Shown: one piece after another, positions 24,539 through 36,100 of the stretch
Position numbering within the stretch: position 1 is the first letter of the stretch
Layout of the letters: each line of letters opens with the position of its first letter
Origin: Trichostrongylus colubriformis
Lineage: Eukaryota > Nematoda > Chromadorea > Rhabditida > Trichostrongylidae
Assembly: GCA_963978905.1 (NCBI GenBank)
Contig: OZ022256.1
Span: 51,508,001-51,572,000 of the forward strand
Reading direction: 5' to 3'
Length of the DNA stretch: 64,000 nt
Translations under genes and position numbers: made by a program
The notes under the pieces: model-generated
Told to the model about the DNA's origin: nothing
The model's input: the letters and a program-made list of their open reading frames with translations, nothing else
The model's database searches: none

Positions 24539-25828
24539 TTGTTTTGGAAAACTTTTGGGACTTTTACAGTTTTTTGAGTTTTTTGAAATAAATATTTTGG
24601 AGTCGCATATTCTCAAACCTTGAGAGTGCCTATGAGCAGAAATTGGGCGCGACTCTTGCCTTCGTCGAGTGGCCCCCCCTAACTACCTTAGCACCCTTAA
24701 TTCTATCAAGAAGTAAGTTTCAGTCGTTCATGTATTGCTGGTCTTACAATGTGATTTTGGTATTTAAAAAAATGGCTTTTTCGAAATATTCCCATGGATG
24801 CTTCGGTCAAAAATGAACTTGGTAGATTCTTCAGCGTGATCAAGTTGAATGTTTACAATGGTAATGAAAAATTTCTCAATTACCAGGTTATGGCCTATTT
24901 TCGATCAAGATAACTGGATAAAAACAAATGGTGGAAGAACATGGGTCATAATTATGCATCTTATTAGTAGACATAGTGGGCATAGTTTGTCATTAAAACC
25001 AGCCAACAAACAATGTGTTCGTGGTTGCTTGGCTTTGATGGGGGATTCGCGAGATTCTATTAAGAAAATCGGTGAAGCGGAAACCGACGCGCAATAATAT
25101 ATCCTTCTAGATACGTCTTGTGTTGTAGGCATAGTCGTTCCTCGACCCCTTAGTCTCCATGGGTTGAAATTGCGTGGGGTTTCGGCATGTCCAACAGCTA
25201 TAGTACAGACAGAAGCTCGGGTGTGTGGCGATTGGGCAAATTTTTGCTCGGTCGCCCGCGGCGAGCCTAGCCGCGAGTGCGATTCTTGCAGCTTTATATG
25301 TTGAAATAGCAACAACAACAACATGAGCAATTTTCCGAAGCTTCTAACCTGCAATCTTCAAAGATCCTTCACGGTACCAGCCCACAGCGTCTTCAGCAGA
25401 ATTCCAAAAGACTGTAGCGTCGTACCCACGGCGCCGCGAGCGCGAAGCCACGAAGAGAAAATTGACCAATCGCCACACAGGCACCCATGCGACGTAGCGC
25501 CACGATTCCAAGCTTTAAGCACCGGTAGGAATAGCGCAGAGCTGGGAATACATGCTCTCTGAAAACAAACATTCCACTTCCATCGTGAAATTCTTGGAAT
25601 GATGACGATGTGTCATAATAGAATATGTATTGTAGTCGGCTACAACGACACATATTGCGAAAAGTAATGTGTAGCGAGAAACTCATTGAAAAACTCGGCC
25701 TGGGGCCCCATCAAGAACACGCAGTACGGTGTGCCGTCCTGCCGTTCATCCGCCGGTGGAGTTGCCGGCGGGGGTGGAACAACGTTCGCGGCGCCTGGTT
25801 CAGCCCCTCCGCCCGTCTGTAGTCTACC

Positions 25829-25866
25829 CTCGGCTAGTGACGCAGAGGGATGCGTCACTAGCCGAG
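25829..25866. repeat. Perfect 16-bp hairpin
   Basis: CTCGGCTAGTGACGCA at 25829-25844 and its exact inverse at 25851-25866 enclose six bases. The duplicated region near 38525-38560 has only one recognisable arm. Confidence 0.8.
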
Positions 25867-26521
25867 ATGATGACAAAGAAGAGGGTTTTCGGGCCGGCAA
25901 CCAATCCTATTTACTTGATAGTAGGCTTCGTCGCTTGGAGCGACTTCCGATTCGGTTATTGAATCAATATTGACTGATAAAACATTACCAAATTCCACAC
26001 GTAACGAAGCTTAGGTAAGGTCTGTAGGCCAATAATACCTTCAGGTGAAGTAAGCCCAATTCTCAAGGTTCTCAATTCGGAAACTTCGCGATAGCATCCA
26101 TTTAACATTGCAACACAAAACCATCTTCTTGACTTCCATGAGACAAAAATATCGATGATAGTTGCTTGTCAGCATTTCCATTGATATAAGTTTTGTTTAT
26201 GCTGCAAAAACAGTCACTGGAGCGAAGCGATAATTGGCGAAAATCTTAGGAATGCTGCTGTGTCATCATAGACTAATGTAGTCGGCTTCGACGATACATA
26301 TTATGTTCAAAACATTCTCTGAATTTGTAGCTCTAGCAAAGGTGTTCACCCATACGCGAGTTATGAATAAAAGGTGTAGATTAGCCTCAAATTGATTGCT
26401 CACCGCGCTCATCATAGAGATACCACCGTGAGCTCCTCTTTGAGACCTGGCGAAGCTGCATATATTCTCCTGAATTACTTAAGTACAACATGAAAATTGG
26501 CAAAACTAAAACGCTTATGGT

Positions 26522-26692
26522 AAGACCGCGTTCATAGTATGCGCCGGCAGGGCGTGGCCACGCTCAAGGCAACGAGGGAGACTGGCACGGGGAAGGTGCA
26601 GAGAGGACGCAGGCAACGAGAAAAAGCGGCAGAGGTGGAGACACAGATACAGCCTGCAGCCGGCACCGCAAGGTATGAGCGCGGCCTTATCG
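26522..26692. mobile_element. MITE with GGCCGCGTTCATACTTTGC ends, copy 3
   Basis: Starts AAGACCGCGTTCATAGTATG and ends GTATGAGCGCGGCCTTA. Shares inner blocks with the other copies. The overlapping frames on both strands are not genes. Confidence 0.7.
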
Positions 26693-26891
26693 ATTTTTTG
26701 CTTCCCTTGACCTGGCATGTATGTACATATGTAGCTCTCGGGTTAATTGACGTACAAACTATCATCATTATCTTCACGGACAACCATAATAGAAGGGGAG
26801 CAGTAAAACAAACCAAGAAATGACATACAATGTACAAACAAGAGAAAGGCAATCACAAGCAAGTAATATAATAGTAACCATTAAATGTAGA

Positions 26892-26985
26892 CTAAATTCT
26901 CGCCGTTGTCATAGTTGGCGGTATTTCCACCGGCTCCACTCGAGGCCATAATTTTCGCAAATCTGTGATCTTCATGAAATAGTCC
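26892..26985 (-). pseudogene. Orphan last exon of a chemoreceptor gene
   Basis: 94 bp with a TTTCAG acceptor, open to a TAG stop, encoding a tail that contains FMKITDLRKLWPRVEP. It corresponds base for base in length and phase to the last exon (44704-44611) of the intact gene at right, and 26740-27350 matches 44470-45060. No other exon of this copy exists before the unrelated sequence starting near 27450. Confidence 0.85.
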
Positions 26986-27509
26986 CTGAAAGCACTATGC
27001 TAAACATGGGATCCGTAGATGATACTATGTATGCCATGCATGTTGTTAGGATGATGTCTGCGACTTTTTCAGTTCTTTTTGATTTTTCGATTCTATTACC
27101 AATACCAAAAACTGGACCGTAGGATTTGTGAAACACTTTGCTTCTTATATTTATTTATGCTGACACATCGAGACGTATTTAATATCTGAAAGCCAGAAAG
27201 ATTTAAAAAGACCTCAAAATCACGGGATAAGGTATATAAATATAATCAAAGCCAGTGCATCGCAGTCACGGTTTCTATGACCTCGTTGGCGCTGTGTTTA
27301 GACTAAACACTGACTTGGGTTATACATTCACCAGTCGGATTGGCCGGCTCACGCCATCGCCGCTCACGCGGCGATCCGATTTTCGTGGGTGTTGGCGCAT
27401 ATCTCCCCCTCAGGCCGGCATAATTCGCTTTATATTTTGACCCACTGACGACGGGTCTTCTTAGCTGCTCCTGTAACTACCTGCTTACCATAGCATATCT
27501 ACCCCTTAG

Positions 27510-27830
27510 ATTTTCTGATTTTCAGCACGCGCCCCGCCCACTGTGGGCAGGGCGTAACATTGTATATGTGCGCCCCTTATTTCTTCGCTTATATTATACG
27601 AGATTTTTACGAGATATGATTTTCCCCCATTCGCCTTCCGAGGCTCCTTAACAGCCCTTATCAGTTGCTATCACTTCCGATTCCTCACCATTGATGTCCC
27701 CTTACTACCCCCTATATCACTTTAAAAATTCAGGGTCCCAGCTCTACTGCGACGCGAGATATGAATTTCGTGACAGACAGACAGACGGACAGACAGACAG
27801 ACAGACTAAGCCGATTATATATAGTAGTGA
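27510..27830. repeat. Shortened copy of the CAGA-tailed repeat at a duplication junction
   Basis: Begins with TTTTCAGCACGCGCCCCGCC as in the 11.5-12.9 kb array, loses the middle, and ends with GAATTTCGTGACAGACAGA and TATATATAGTAGTGAT. It lies between the end of the left duplicated unit and the start of the right one. Confidence 0.75.
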
Positions 27831-27911
27831 TACTATAGTTATCGACACTGCCGATCCATGGCCGAGTCTTTCACTCTACTCATTTCTATTCACGCTGCCT
27901 TAATGAGCACT

Positions 27912-30109
27912 GAGATATTTCAAGAGAGGCACTTACACTAAAATACATTTCAGTTGTTTACTAAGCCGTCAATAATCGTTTCGTAAATTGTTGACTTTTT
28001 GGAAAATAGCATTACAACGTTCGCGCATCTAATGAAAATACTATTTGCGACGTTTCCATTTAAGGAATGTAGCACTTAATTTTCTTCCAAAATACGCAAA
28101 CGCACCGGAAAGGGTAGGGAGAAAAAGGAAGACGGCTAGAAATGTTCATCCTAAAACAATATTCCAGATGAGAAGAAGTAATCAATGGCGAACTTTCGGG
28201 GTGAAAGGCGCGATGTTACGGTCTTTATTCGCATCTCCAGCGCATCACTGCGAACTGCAGACATCACTTTCACGAGTTGTTCGCTGCACGAGATGTCATT
28301 TGTTCCCTCTTGAAGTGTGGTTCATTCACTCATGATGATGTGAAATGAATGTGAAAGGATGAATATGCGCAAGTGTGAGAAAAAAGTTTTTATGTCAAAA
28401 AATCCATTGAATACACACTCGACGTCATGGCAAGGTGTTGTGTATGCAATAGCGCAACTGAACAAACTCCAAAACGGTGTATTTAAGGACACGGGAGGAG
28501 GGCAATTTTGGTTTACGGGATGAGAGGACGGTGGCTCGTAGTTGCCGCAATGCACACACGGCACCTTGTCAACACGTCGAAAGTAAATTCATTAGGTTTT
28601 AATTGTAATCATACTTTTTTCTTACGCTTTCGCTTATTCTTCGTCTAATTGCTTTACTTGTTTGTTGCTGTGTGTTGTTTCACCTATTTCACATCATCAC
28701 GGATAGATGAAATACACTCTTCGAGACATCAAATGACGTCTCTACAGCGGACAACTCGCAAAGGTGTGTTGATGCGAATGTGATGCGAATGCACATCACA
28801 GCGCCGCGCTTTTGGATCCGAGTTTTTTCACTGATTGTCGCTTCTCACATTGAATGTTCGTTGCAAGATGATCGTTTCTTTGCAACCTTCTCTTTTTTCA
28901 AACCTCTTCCGGTTCCTTTAGAACTGAGGCTCATCTATTGAGAAGTATAATCAGCTCAATGGATACCGAAAGGAACCACCAACACCTAAGCGCGTCTGCT
29001 CATTTTCCTTTCCCAACTGGTTATGTGTGAGGAATCAAAAGTAACGAAAAAATTGTAGCAGGAACGGAATCGCTTGAGCAAATTTTCTCAGCTTCTACCC
29101 CAGATAACATGTAGATAATGATGTGCTTTGAATGCCTCTGTATAATGACATTCAAAGAGCCTCCTCGCGGATTAACGGCATTAAAGAATTATTGTAACGT
29201 GAACGGATACAACAATTATTTCGTCATCTTCTTTCCTGTAAAAGGTTCACTGCTTTCCTGAGGATCGGCGATTTGTTTCAAGATGATATCGTAAGAGCTG
29301 GACGCCAGGGGAACATCAGAAAAATTGATAAAATCATTTGCTAATGTTGACATACTGTTACTGCAGCCACGGCTTTCATGAAACCGCAAGTTAAAAACGA
29401 TGTTGATTCAGGTACTTTGCAAGTAGTTTGTGATTTCGATACACTCTCACAATGGACACACGTTGGACACAATACAAATTTGATGCATAGTGACTGATAA
29501 TAAATAGCAAGCTAACTGTGCAATATTGTATCGTATCTATGTGAGTACTTCCAGCTGCTTAATTCCGAGTGAATCGGCTAAACCTCACAGTCATAGAAAG
29601 CAAAGTGCGAGCCCGTTTTTAGGATGCACAGTGTAGTGAGTGGCTGGTAATGCTGAGGGTTTATGATGTGAAGATGTCAGGGTATCTTACGGGACAAGGA
29701 GACGACAAATGGGAGAGTGCATTTTCATGTCAGGAAATTGTACTGCGATGCAATCAAGACCCAACAAGGTAAGCACTCATAGCTTGCACGCATGGCGCCG
29801 CATGAGGAGCGCCGCGTTGCGAAATCTTGATGTGAAGGAGCGCATTTTTTCGTTCTCTGTTGGAGTTGACAATAAAATTATATCTTCTAGTCTGAAGCAT
29901 AGATGTCAGATGTTAACGGAAATCCCCCAAGTAGCCGTTAATAGGAATTCAGAAAATCATGTAGGAACACAATACAAGGTTATGGAAGCCAACTTGCAAC
30001 TCTAATCTACAAACTAAATCCAAGTTCAGGAATAATGCAAGAAACAATCGTCATTGTACGAACAAATGTGCTAAAGGCTTTACATGCAAAAGTTTTAAGT
30101 AATATCAAA
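27912..30109. repeat. Right copy of a segmental duplication (spacer part)
   Basis: Collinear with 15880-17619. It starts with a candidate orphan first exon (27948-27937, followed on the minus strand by a gtaagt donor) matching 15904-15893 of the broken paralog. No gene recognised in the rest. Confidence 0.75.
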
Positions 30110-33100
30110 TCAGATCGTTGTTGACGTCATAGTCGGTTGTGCTTCTGGTACTGATTCCACTCGTGGCCATATTTTACGCAAACCTGTGATCTTCATGAAG
30201 TGCTCTCTGTAAACTGCTTTAGTGAATTTTCAAGCTTATATATGGTATGGGGGACATATGTTACGTACATACTTGCACATATATACATGTATATGATCAT
30301 CTATCTGCCATTTCCTATGGATATTGAGACTGTGTTCATATTTTGCGGTGCCGGCGGCAGCGCGTGGCTGTGTGTATCTGTGTCTACCTCTGTGCCACCC
30401 TGTCTTGTTGACTGTGTTGTCTCTGTACCTCTCCCGTGCCGCTCCGCCTCGCTGCCTGTGAAGGTAGCCACGCCCTGGCGGTGCAAAGTATGAGCGCAGC
30501 CGTCATTTGTTGTCATGATTCGTCTTTCATTCAATCCTAATGTATGAAACAAGTAAAACAACAAAGAACAACAAACAGACGACGCAAAGAAAGGAAAAAT
30601 AAGCAAAAGAGTAAAATTGCAAAAGGCTTTTTTGATAAACAGTTCAACTTGTGGACAACACTTGGGACAAATTGCAAATTGCTACACTTAAAATGTGTTG
30701 CATTCGCGTCAATTCAACGGACAGCAGGCGTTTACCGCTTGAATTGCCCCCTTTCGCCCTCCTTTCAATGCTTCCACTATTGCTTTCGTGACCAGTGAGA
30801 AGTGTTCGGATCCTTATGTCAGGATTTCGCACCACGAAATCGCTACGTAGGGGTACACACCCGAGAAGAATACTTTCACCTCAGTTGAATCACTACTTAA
30901 GAAAATTTGCTAATTCTTCCACCTCAGTTGACTCACTACTTAGGAAAATTTCTGAATCTGATCTCACACGCGGTTCAGTCTTAGTTCTTTTGACCAGTAT
31001 GACTCTTTATAAAAATACTAATGGTTCATTAATGGAATACTCGGGACATTTGTTTTCTCTTACCAGGAGAGAAACTGGACAGCTCGTACTTGGAATTTCC
31101 TAAACCTCTTCCATTTTTCTATTTTCTCAAAATGATTCCCTCACCATACATCTGCTTGACTGATATTCGGGTTTTCGAGAGTGACCAAAGAATGGCTAAT
31201 CCATCATCGATTCTATACTTTTTTCTGTCGGTTCTTCTGAGTATGAGTATGAACCGTGTTTTACTTTGATAATTATTTAGGGTTGCAATTTATTTCTTAT
31301 GGTCGCTGTTAGTAAAAAATATGTAGAACTACCTATAACATGTCGTCATTGCAATCATTGCTAATGTGCCACTGAATGATTTCATCGAAGACATTATACT
31401 TCCAATCCATACATACGCTGAAATTATTCTGTTCTGTAATTTTGCTCTTGAATATGTGAAAAACCTTTGCGATTTTGCTAAAGATTTTTGTGTCGCGCTC
31501 GCTGTGTTGTGCCGCTGGAAATGGGAGTTATGGTATGTCCGGGTCAGTCTGAGATACCAGAGTGAAGCACAACTTAGTAACTATGCATTATCAAAAACAC
31601 CAAAAGGGCTGGTTGATCGAAGGGACGTGCCAATCAGTACAATAACATAGAACGAGCCAGATTACAGCTAGAAGCGCAAAAAGTGAGACACCCTGTCACG
31701 TCTCCCCTTTCACCTCCCTTATCGTCACTTGCCGGATGCAGACGGCAGCCACGGACCTTGCCTCGCCATCGCAGCATCTCGGCCAGTGAAGCGCTGCAGC
31801 TCGAAGGAAGCGCTATCAAATCGCGATTGAAACATTTAAAGGCATCATTAGGGGAAAGTCGGACGAAAAGTAAAAGAAGTAGTGCATATGGAAGTCGAGA
31901 TGTCTAGTAACAGAACAGTGGAGAAAAAACGGATGGAAATGGCCAAACCCGAGAAATGGGACCCCCTTCCCACCGTTGGTTTTAGGCGTGGACGACCTTC
32001 CCGTCAATACGCGGGTAATCTGATCTAGTTTTTCATTGGCATGTTGCCAAGTAAACACAAGGGAATGCTTGGAATTATGACAGCATCTATTGTTTGGAGT
32101 GAGCTTCAAGCTAAAACTGCGAAAGCGCGCCGCAAAACCTTCGATCTTGCCTCATCTCCCTGACCGCTCTCACCCCAGTCAATCGGGAACTACGTCATCG
32201 AGAGGCGGAACCGCTGTGTCGAAGAGGCGGAACCGCTGCATGGTTGCGCCTTTTCGCGGCGTTCTACACCTCGGACGGGCGCTTTTTCACCGGGATTTCG
32301 CTACAGATAGCTTTTCTAGGCCCAGGACTACCATGTGAGTAACTTCTTGTAGGGATTTCTTCATTACCGCCTTACCCCTAATGATGTCTTTAAGGAGTCG
32401 TCCACGGAAACTCTATGATTAGGGATACAGTCCATAAACAGAAGCCGAAAAGAACCGAAATTCCCTCTACTCCGAAGCAGGAATCGAAAAACTAGGAGAT
32501 CAGCAACTCGTTAGAATTCCCGCCACAACATTTGAGCGGGCCATAATGAATTCTGTTGATTTGGTTCTCACTCTGCATCCCTGACCACGTGACTGTTGCC
32601 TCCTTGCTCGTCAGCTCCCTTACGTCCCAACCCGCGCGGACGCCTCACTCCGTCGGTCGTCACTATGAGCATATTACATTAATCTTCATGGATGACTCCT
32701 TCGAGGCGCGCTTTTTCGATGCGGGTTTCGCCACATTTAAGCTTGAACTTGGTAAAACTCAACCCCTACTCAAATGAGACTTATTCTAAAAAACAGAAGG
32801 CTGCACTATCTTGAGCAGGAGTTTGAGCTTGAATCACCTCCTGCAATATGCGCAAACATCCACCTACTGTGAACCTATTTCACTCAAATGAAAAGCTCAT
32901 AATATATGTATAAGTAGATACCATCAGTGGACGTTACCAAAGATTCTCCAATGTAAAATGATATGCACAGCATGAGTACGGGGATGCATGCTGTTGTTGT
33001 AATAGCAACAGTCTGAAAATATTTTGTAGACAATCTGGCAAAATAGCTGTCAACATCTCCGGTGACTTCTTAAAATAATTTTTCAAATTTAATTTCTTTT

Positions 33101-36100
33101 TTTGAATTTCTCCCCTTTTCATGAACGTCTTCGCGATGCATGAGTAGAGAGCTTCAACAAAAAATTTTCCTCGCGCAACTTGAGTGAAAAGAGGCGTTGT
33201 TGCCCACCGCTGCCGTTGACCGTTCTCTTTACTTCGGTGTAGACGGCTTGTGCGCGAGTGTGTAGCACTCAGGGTGGACCGGGAGTCGAGGATTCCTCGA
33301 CAGGGAGGGAGATCGTTTTTGACGGGTAGGATGGGGAGTTGTTATTGCAGAGGTTAGCAATGGTCTCAGGTAACATACAACAGGAAATTCGCGTGACCGC
33401 GTGCCCGTGACCGCATTAGTTGGTTCCTACCTCGCTTTCGTTTTTAGGCACCTATGGCATGCCTAGGCTATCATGCACAATATCCTAGGCGGTGGCTTAG
33501 GCAAAGTTTTGGATGTGCACTCATATCAGAAAGGGCTGTAACCTCCCGTGAAAGTTTGTGAGACTCAGGTGGGTCGATAGAGCCATGTTTGCTGATTACT
33601 GTGTAAGGACCACAACTGCAAGACTCAGAAGCGAGTTAGGATGAGACAAAGTTTGCCAGCGATGATTCATTTATCAGTACTTTGTCTTGCGTGAGTCATA
33701 AGAGTCAAAGTCCTATCAAAGAGGCAAACTGACCGTTCACCACCTCTGGATCAAGAGCGCTACCACCAAGCCACAGTGACCGTTGCTGCACCCACGATTG
33801 TCCGCAACCAAAATTCGACCTCTCCTAACTCGCTACGAAGTGGCACTTTGCAATTTTGGTTCTCATAAATGTAATCAGCAGTCGGGACTCCATGGATCCA
33901 CTTAGGTCTCATTTCAAAGCTCCGTGGTACACACCCTTTCTACGTTAGTTCAAAACATCGCACCGTGACGTGCGGTGTGCGATGCGATACGCGCGAGCTA
34001 GGGGCGCTTATATAGTTCAGTTCTAAAGGGGTCACACGGATGTAGAAGCGGCCTGTGCAGTTGCCGTGCAATCGTTCTGGAACCCAACTACATATAACAG
34101 CGCGCCTAACTCGCTCGCACCACGTCCAGCGATACGCCGCGTTTCGAAATTTCGACGTATGGGTGCACATCAGAACGTCAGAAGTTTCACTGAAAAAAAT
34201 GGTTGAGTGTTTTCAAGTGTGGCATGCAAAACGACCCAAGGATAAAGAAGAAGCGACATTGTTCTCAAGAATGATGTGTTTTGAAAATGAGCAAGATAAT
34301 TTTCGATCGAAATCTTGTGAATCTTATGGTTTTCCCACTTTGTTTACCTGAACGACCAAGCCAGACATAGCGCTTTGATGCAATTTTCTAGACGCCTCGC
34401 TGAATCTAGCTTGGTTTCGTAGAATGATTGAGGTGTGTTTCACGATCACCACAAATATCACAAATGATGAAGCGGCAAGGGCAGTAGCATAGTAAATCCA
34501 GAGAGCGAACGTTGGCCCACCAAGAAGTATAAAGCTGTCTCCAAGGTAGACTTCAGGATCGATCTGGAGCAAACTGTTTCAAATGGTTCAGTCATTTCGT
34601 CGAGTTGATTTACTTTCTTATTTAATAAATATTCCATTGAGTTCGAGTTTACTGATTTACTTGTGCTCGAATAAGTTTTAATGGTAGAGTTAATTTATTA
34701 ATAAAGTTTTGCTACCGTTCTTATAATAGCGACACTCTCATTGTGTTCCTGCCATGCCATGGTGGCCAAAGGTAATGAAATAGCAACCGATACAACATAT
34801 GAGCTAACTATAAGTATTTTCAGAGCGCGGTTTGAAACTTGTATAGTTGCAGCATAAAGAACAAGTCGATATCTATAGAAATAGGCAGCCCAAAGGGAAC
34901 AAGTTGTACAACAGTACAGTCCCGTATAGAAACCCTGAAATGTTAAGACTTCTCCAACGGGCTGCAACATAGAAATCGCTCTCATAAATCAACCTTCTGA
35001 TGGCGAAGCTTCCTTTAGCCTGGAGAAAAAGTGCGGTAATGTTGACGTCTGTTGGAAGTGTGTCCGTGTAAATACCTTTTGCCGGCAGGGTACGAATGCG
35101 TTCACAGGCAGCGAGGCATATTGGTTTGGGAAGGTGCAGAGACGACGCAGGGAACGAGACAAGGTGGCACAGGCAGAGACGCAAAGACACGCAGCCACGC
35201 CCTACCGCCGGCCCCGCCAAGTATGAATGCGGCACAAGGGTTCCCAGTAGTGCGGTAGAGTGGGATCGACTAGCAGAAATAGCGATGATCGGAGAAAAAG
35301 CAAGACTAAACTGCTGGGATTTTTTAGTGATGGATCTGGAAATTAAACACGCTGCCGGCGTGTTGTTCTTCTAGAACTATCACTTAAAGGCAGCTTTAGG
35401 GGAAATTCGGACGAAAAGTAAAAGAAGTAGTGAATATGAAAGCCGAAATGCCTAGTAACAAGGCAGTGGAGAAAAAACGGATGGAAATGGCCAAAAACTC
35501 GAGAAATAGGACCCCTTCCCACCGCTGGTTCTAGGCGCGGATGACCTTCCCGTCAAGAGGCGGGTAGTCTGCATAGGTTTTCCATTGACATTACCAAGAC
35601 GTTAACATGAAGGGATGTTTGGAAATGCGACGGCATCTATTTTCATGTGGTGAGCTTTAAGCTAAAAGTGAGAAAGCGCGCTGCGATACTTTCAATCCTG
35701 CCGAATTCCTTGACCAACCTCTCCGTGACCAGCCACTAATCACGTCGCCAGGAGGCGGGCTGCCCTAACCAAGGCGGCTTGCCCTGATGAGGCCGCCTCC
35801 CCACTGCTCAAGGGGGAGCCTTTTGCGGGGGATTTCGCCATACATAGGCTTTTCAGTCCCGTAATTTTTCAGTCAATGCTTCCTCTTGGGATTCTCTGTC
35901 ACCCACATTATCCCAAACACTGTCTTTAAGTGTCATCCGAAGCTGCGCGGGTGTGTGCAGGTTAGGAAGATCGTATCGCGGCGTCCATCGTGGGAAACGA
36001 TGGGTGCAAGCAAGAGGCGCTGTATTGGGTCTTGAAGTGATGATGGTGTTCTGTTTTTCAGTTCAGGAGCGATCGCTTAGGAACCCAATTAATGCGGCGC

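Larger units (their letters stand above)
24187..24615. mobile_element. Palindromic insertion with 12-bp target duplication
   Basis: Arms 24233-24396 and 24452-24615 are near-perfect inverse copies of about 164 bp around a 55-bp centre. The insertion is flanked by AACCTTGAGAGT at 24175-24186 and 24616-24627. The sister MITE at 55489-55882 shows the unduplicated, uninterrupted site, which proves insertion. Each arm carries a hammerhead-like motif. The outer 46 bp on the left side are not repeated on the right. Confidence 0.85.
23883..24695. mobile_element. hAT-type MITE, interrupted by a palindromic insertion
   Basis: Ends are GGTGCTAAGGTAGTT and its exact inverse. The flanks carry an 8-bp target duplication, CTTAATTC, at 23875-23882 and 24696-24703; 8 bp is the hAT signature. 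Without the inserted 429 bp and its duplicated target the element is about 372 bp, close to the 394-bp uninterrupted copy at 55489-55882. No transposase is encoded. Confidence 0.85.
24705..27450. repeat. Left copy of segmental duplication, upstream spacer
   Basis: Collinear in blocks with 37490-39790, 40550-41065 and 44470-45060, after allowing for elements inserted in the right copy. Holds a repeat also found at 37960-38340, 56215-56535 and 62655-62960 (about 25190-25560, with AACAGCAACAACAACAT and GGAATTCCAACCGAC-like blocks). No gene recognised apart from the orphan exon at 26892-26985. Confidence 0.65.

Noticed and set aside
24162..24623. Two similar small proteins on opposite strands
   Set aside because: They are mirror translations of the palindrome arms and include the ribozyme-like motif; no coding signature beyond symmetry.
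35052..35374. Basic frames on both strands near 35 kb
   Set aside because: They lie across a MITE copy; the same frames fail in the other copies.
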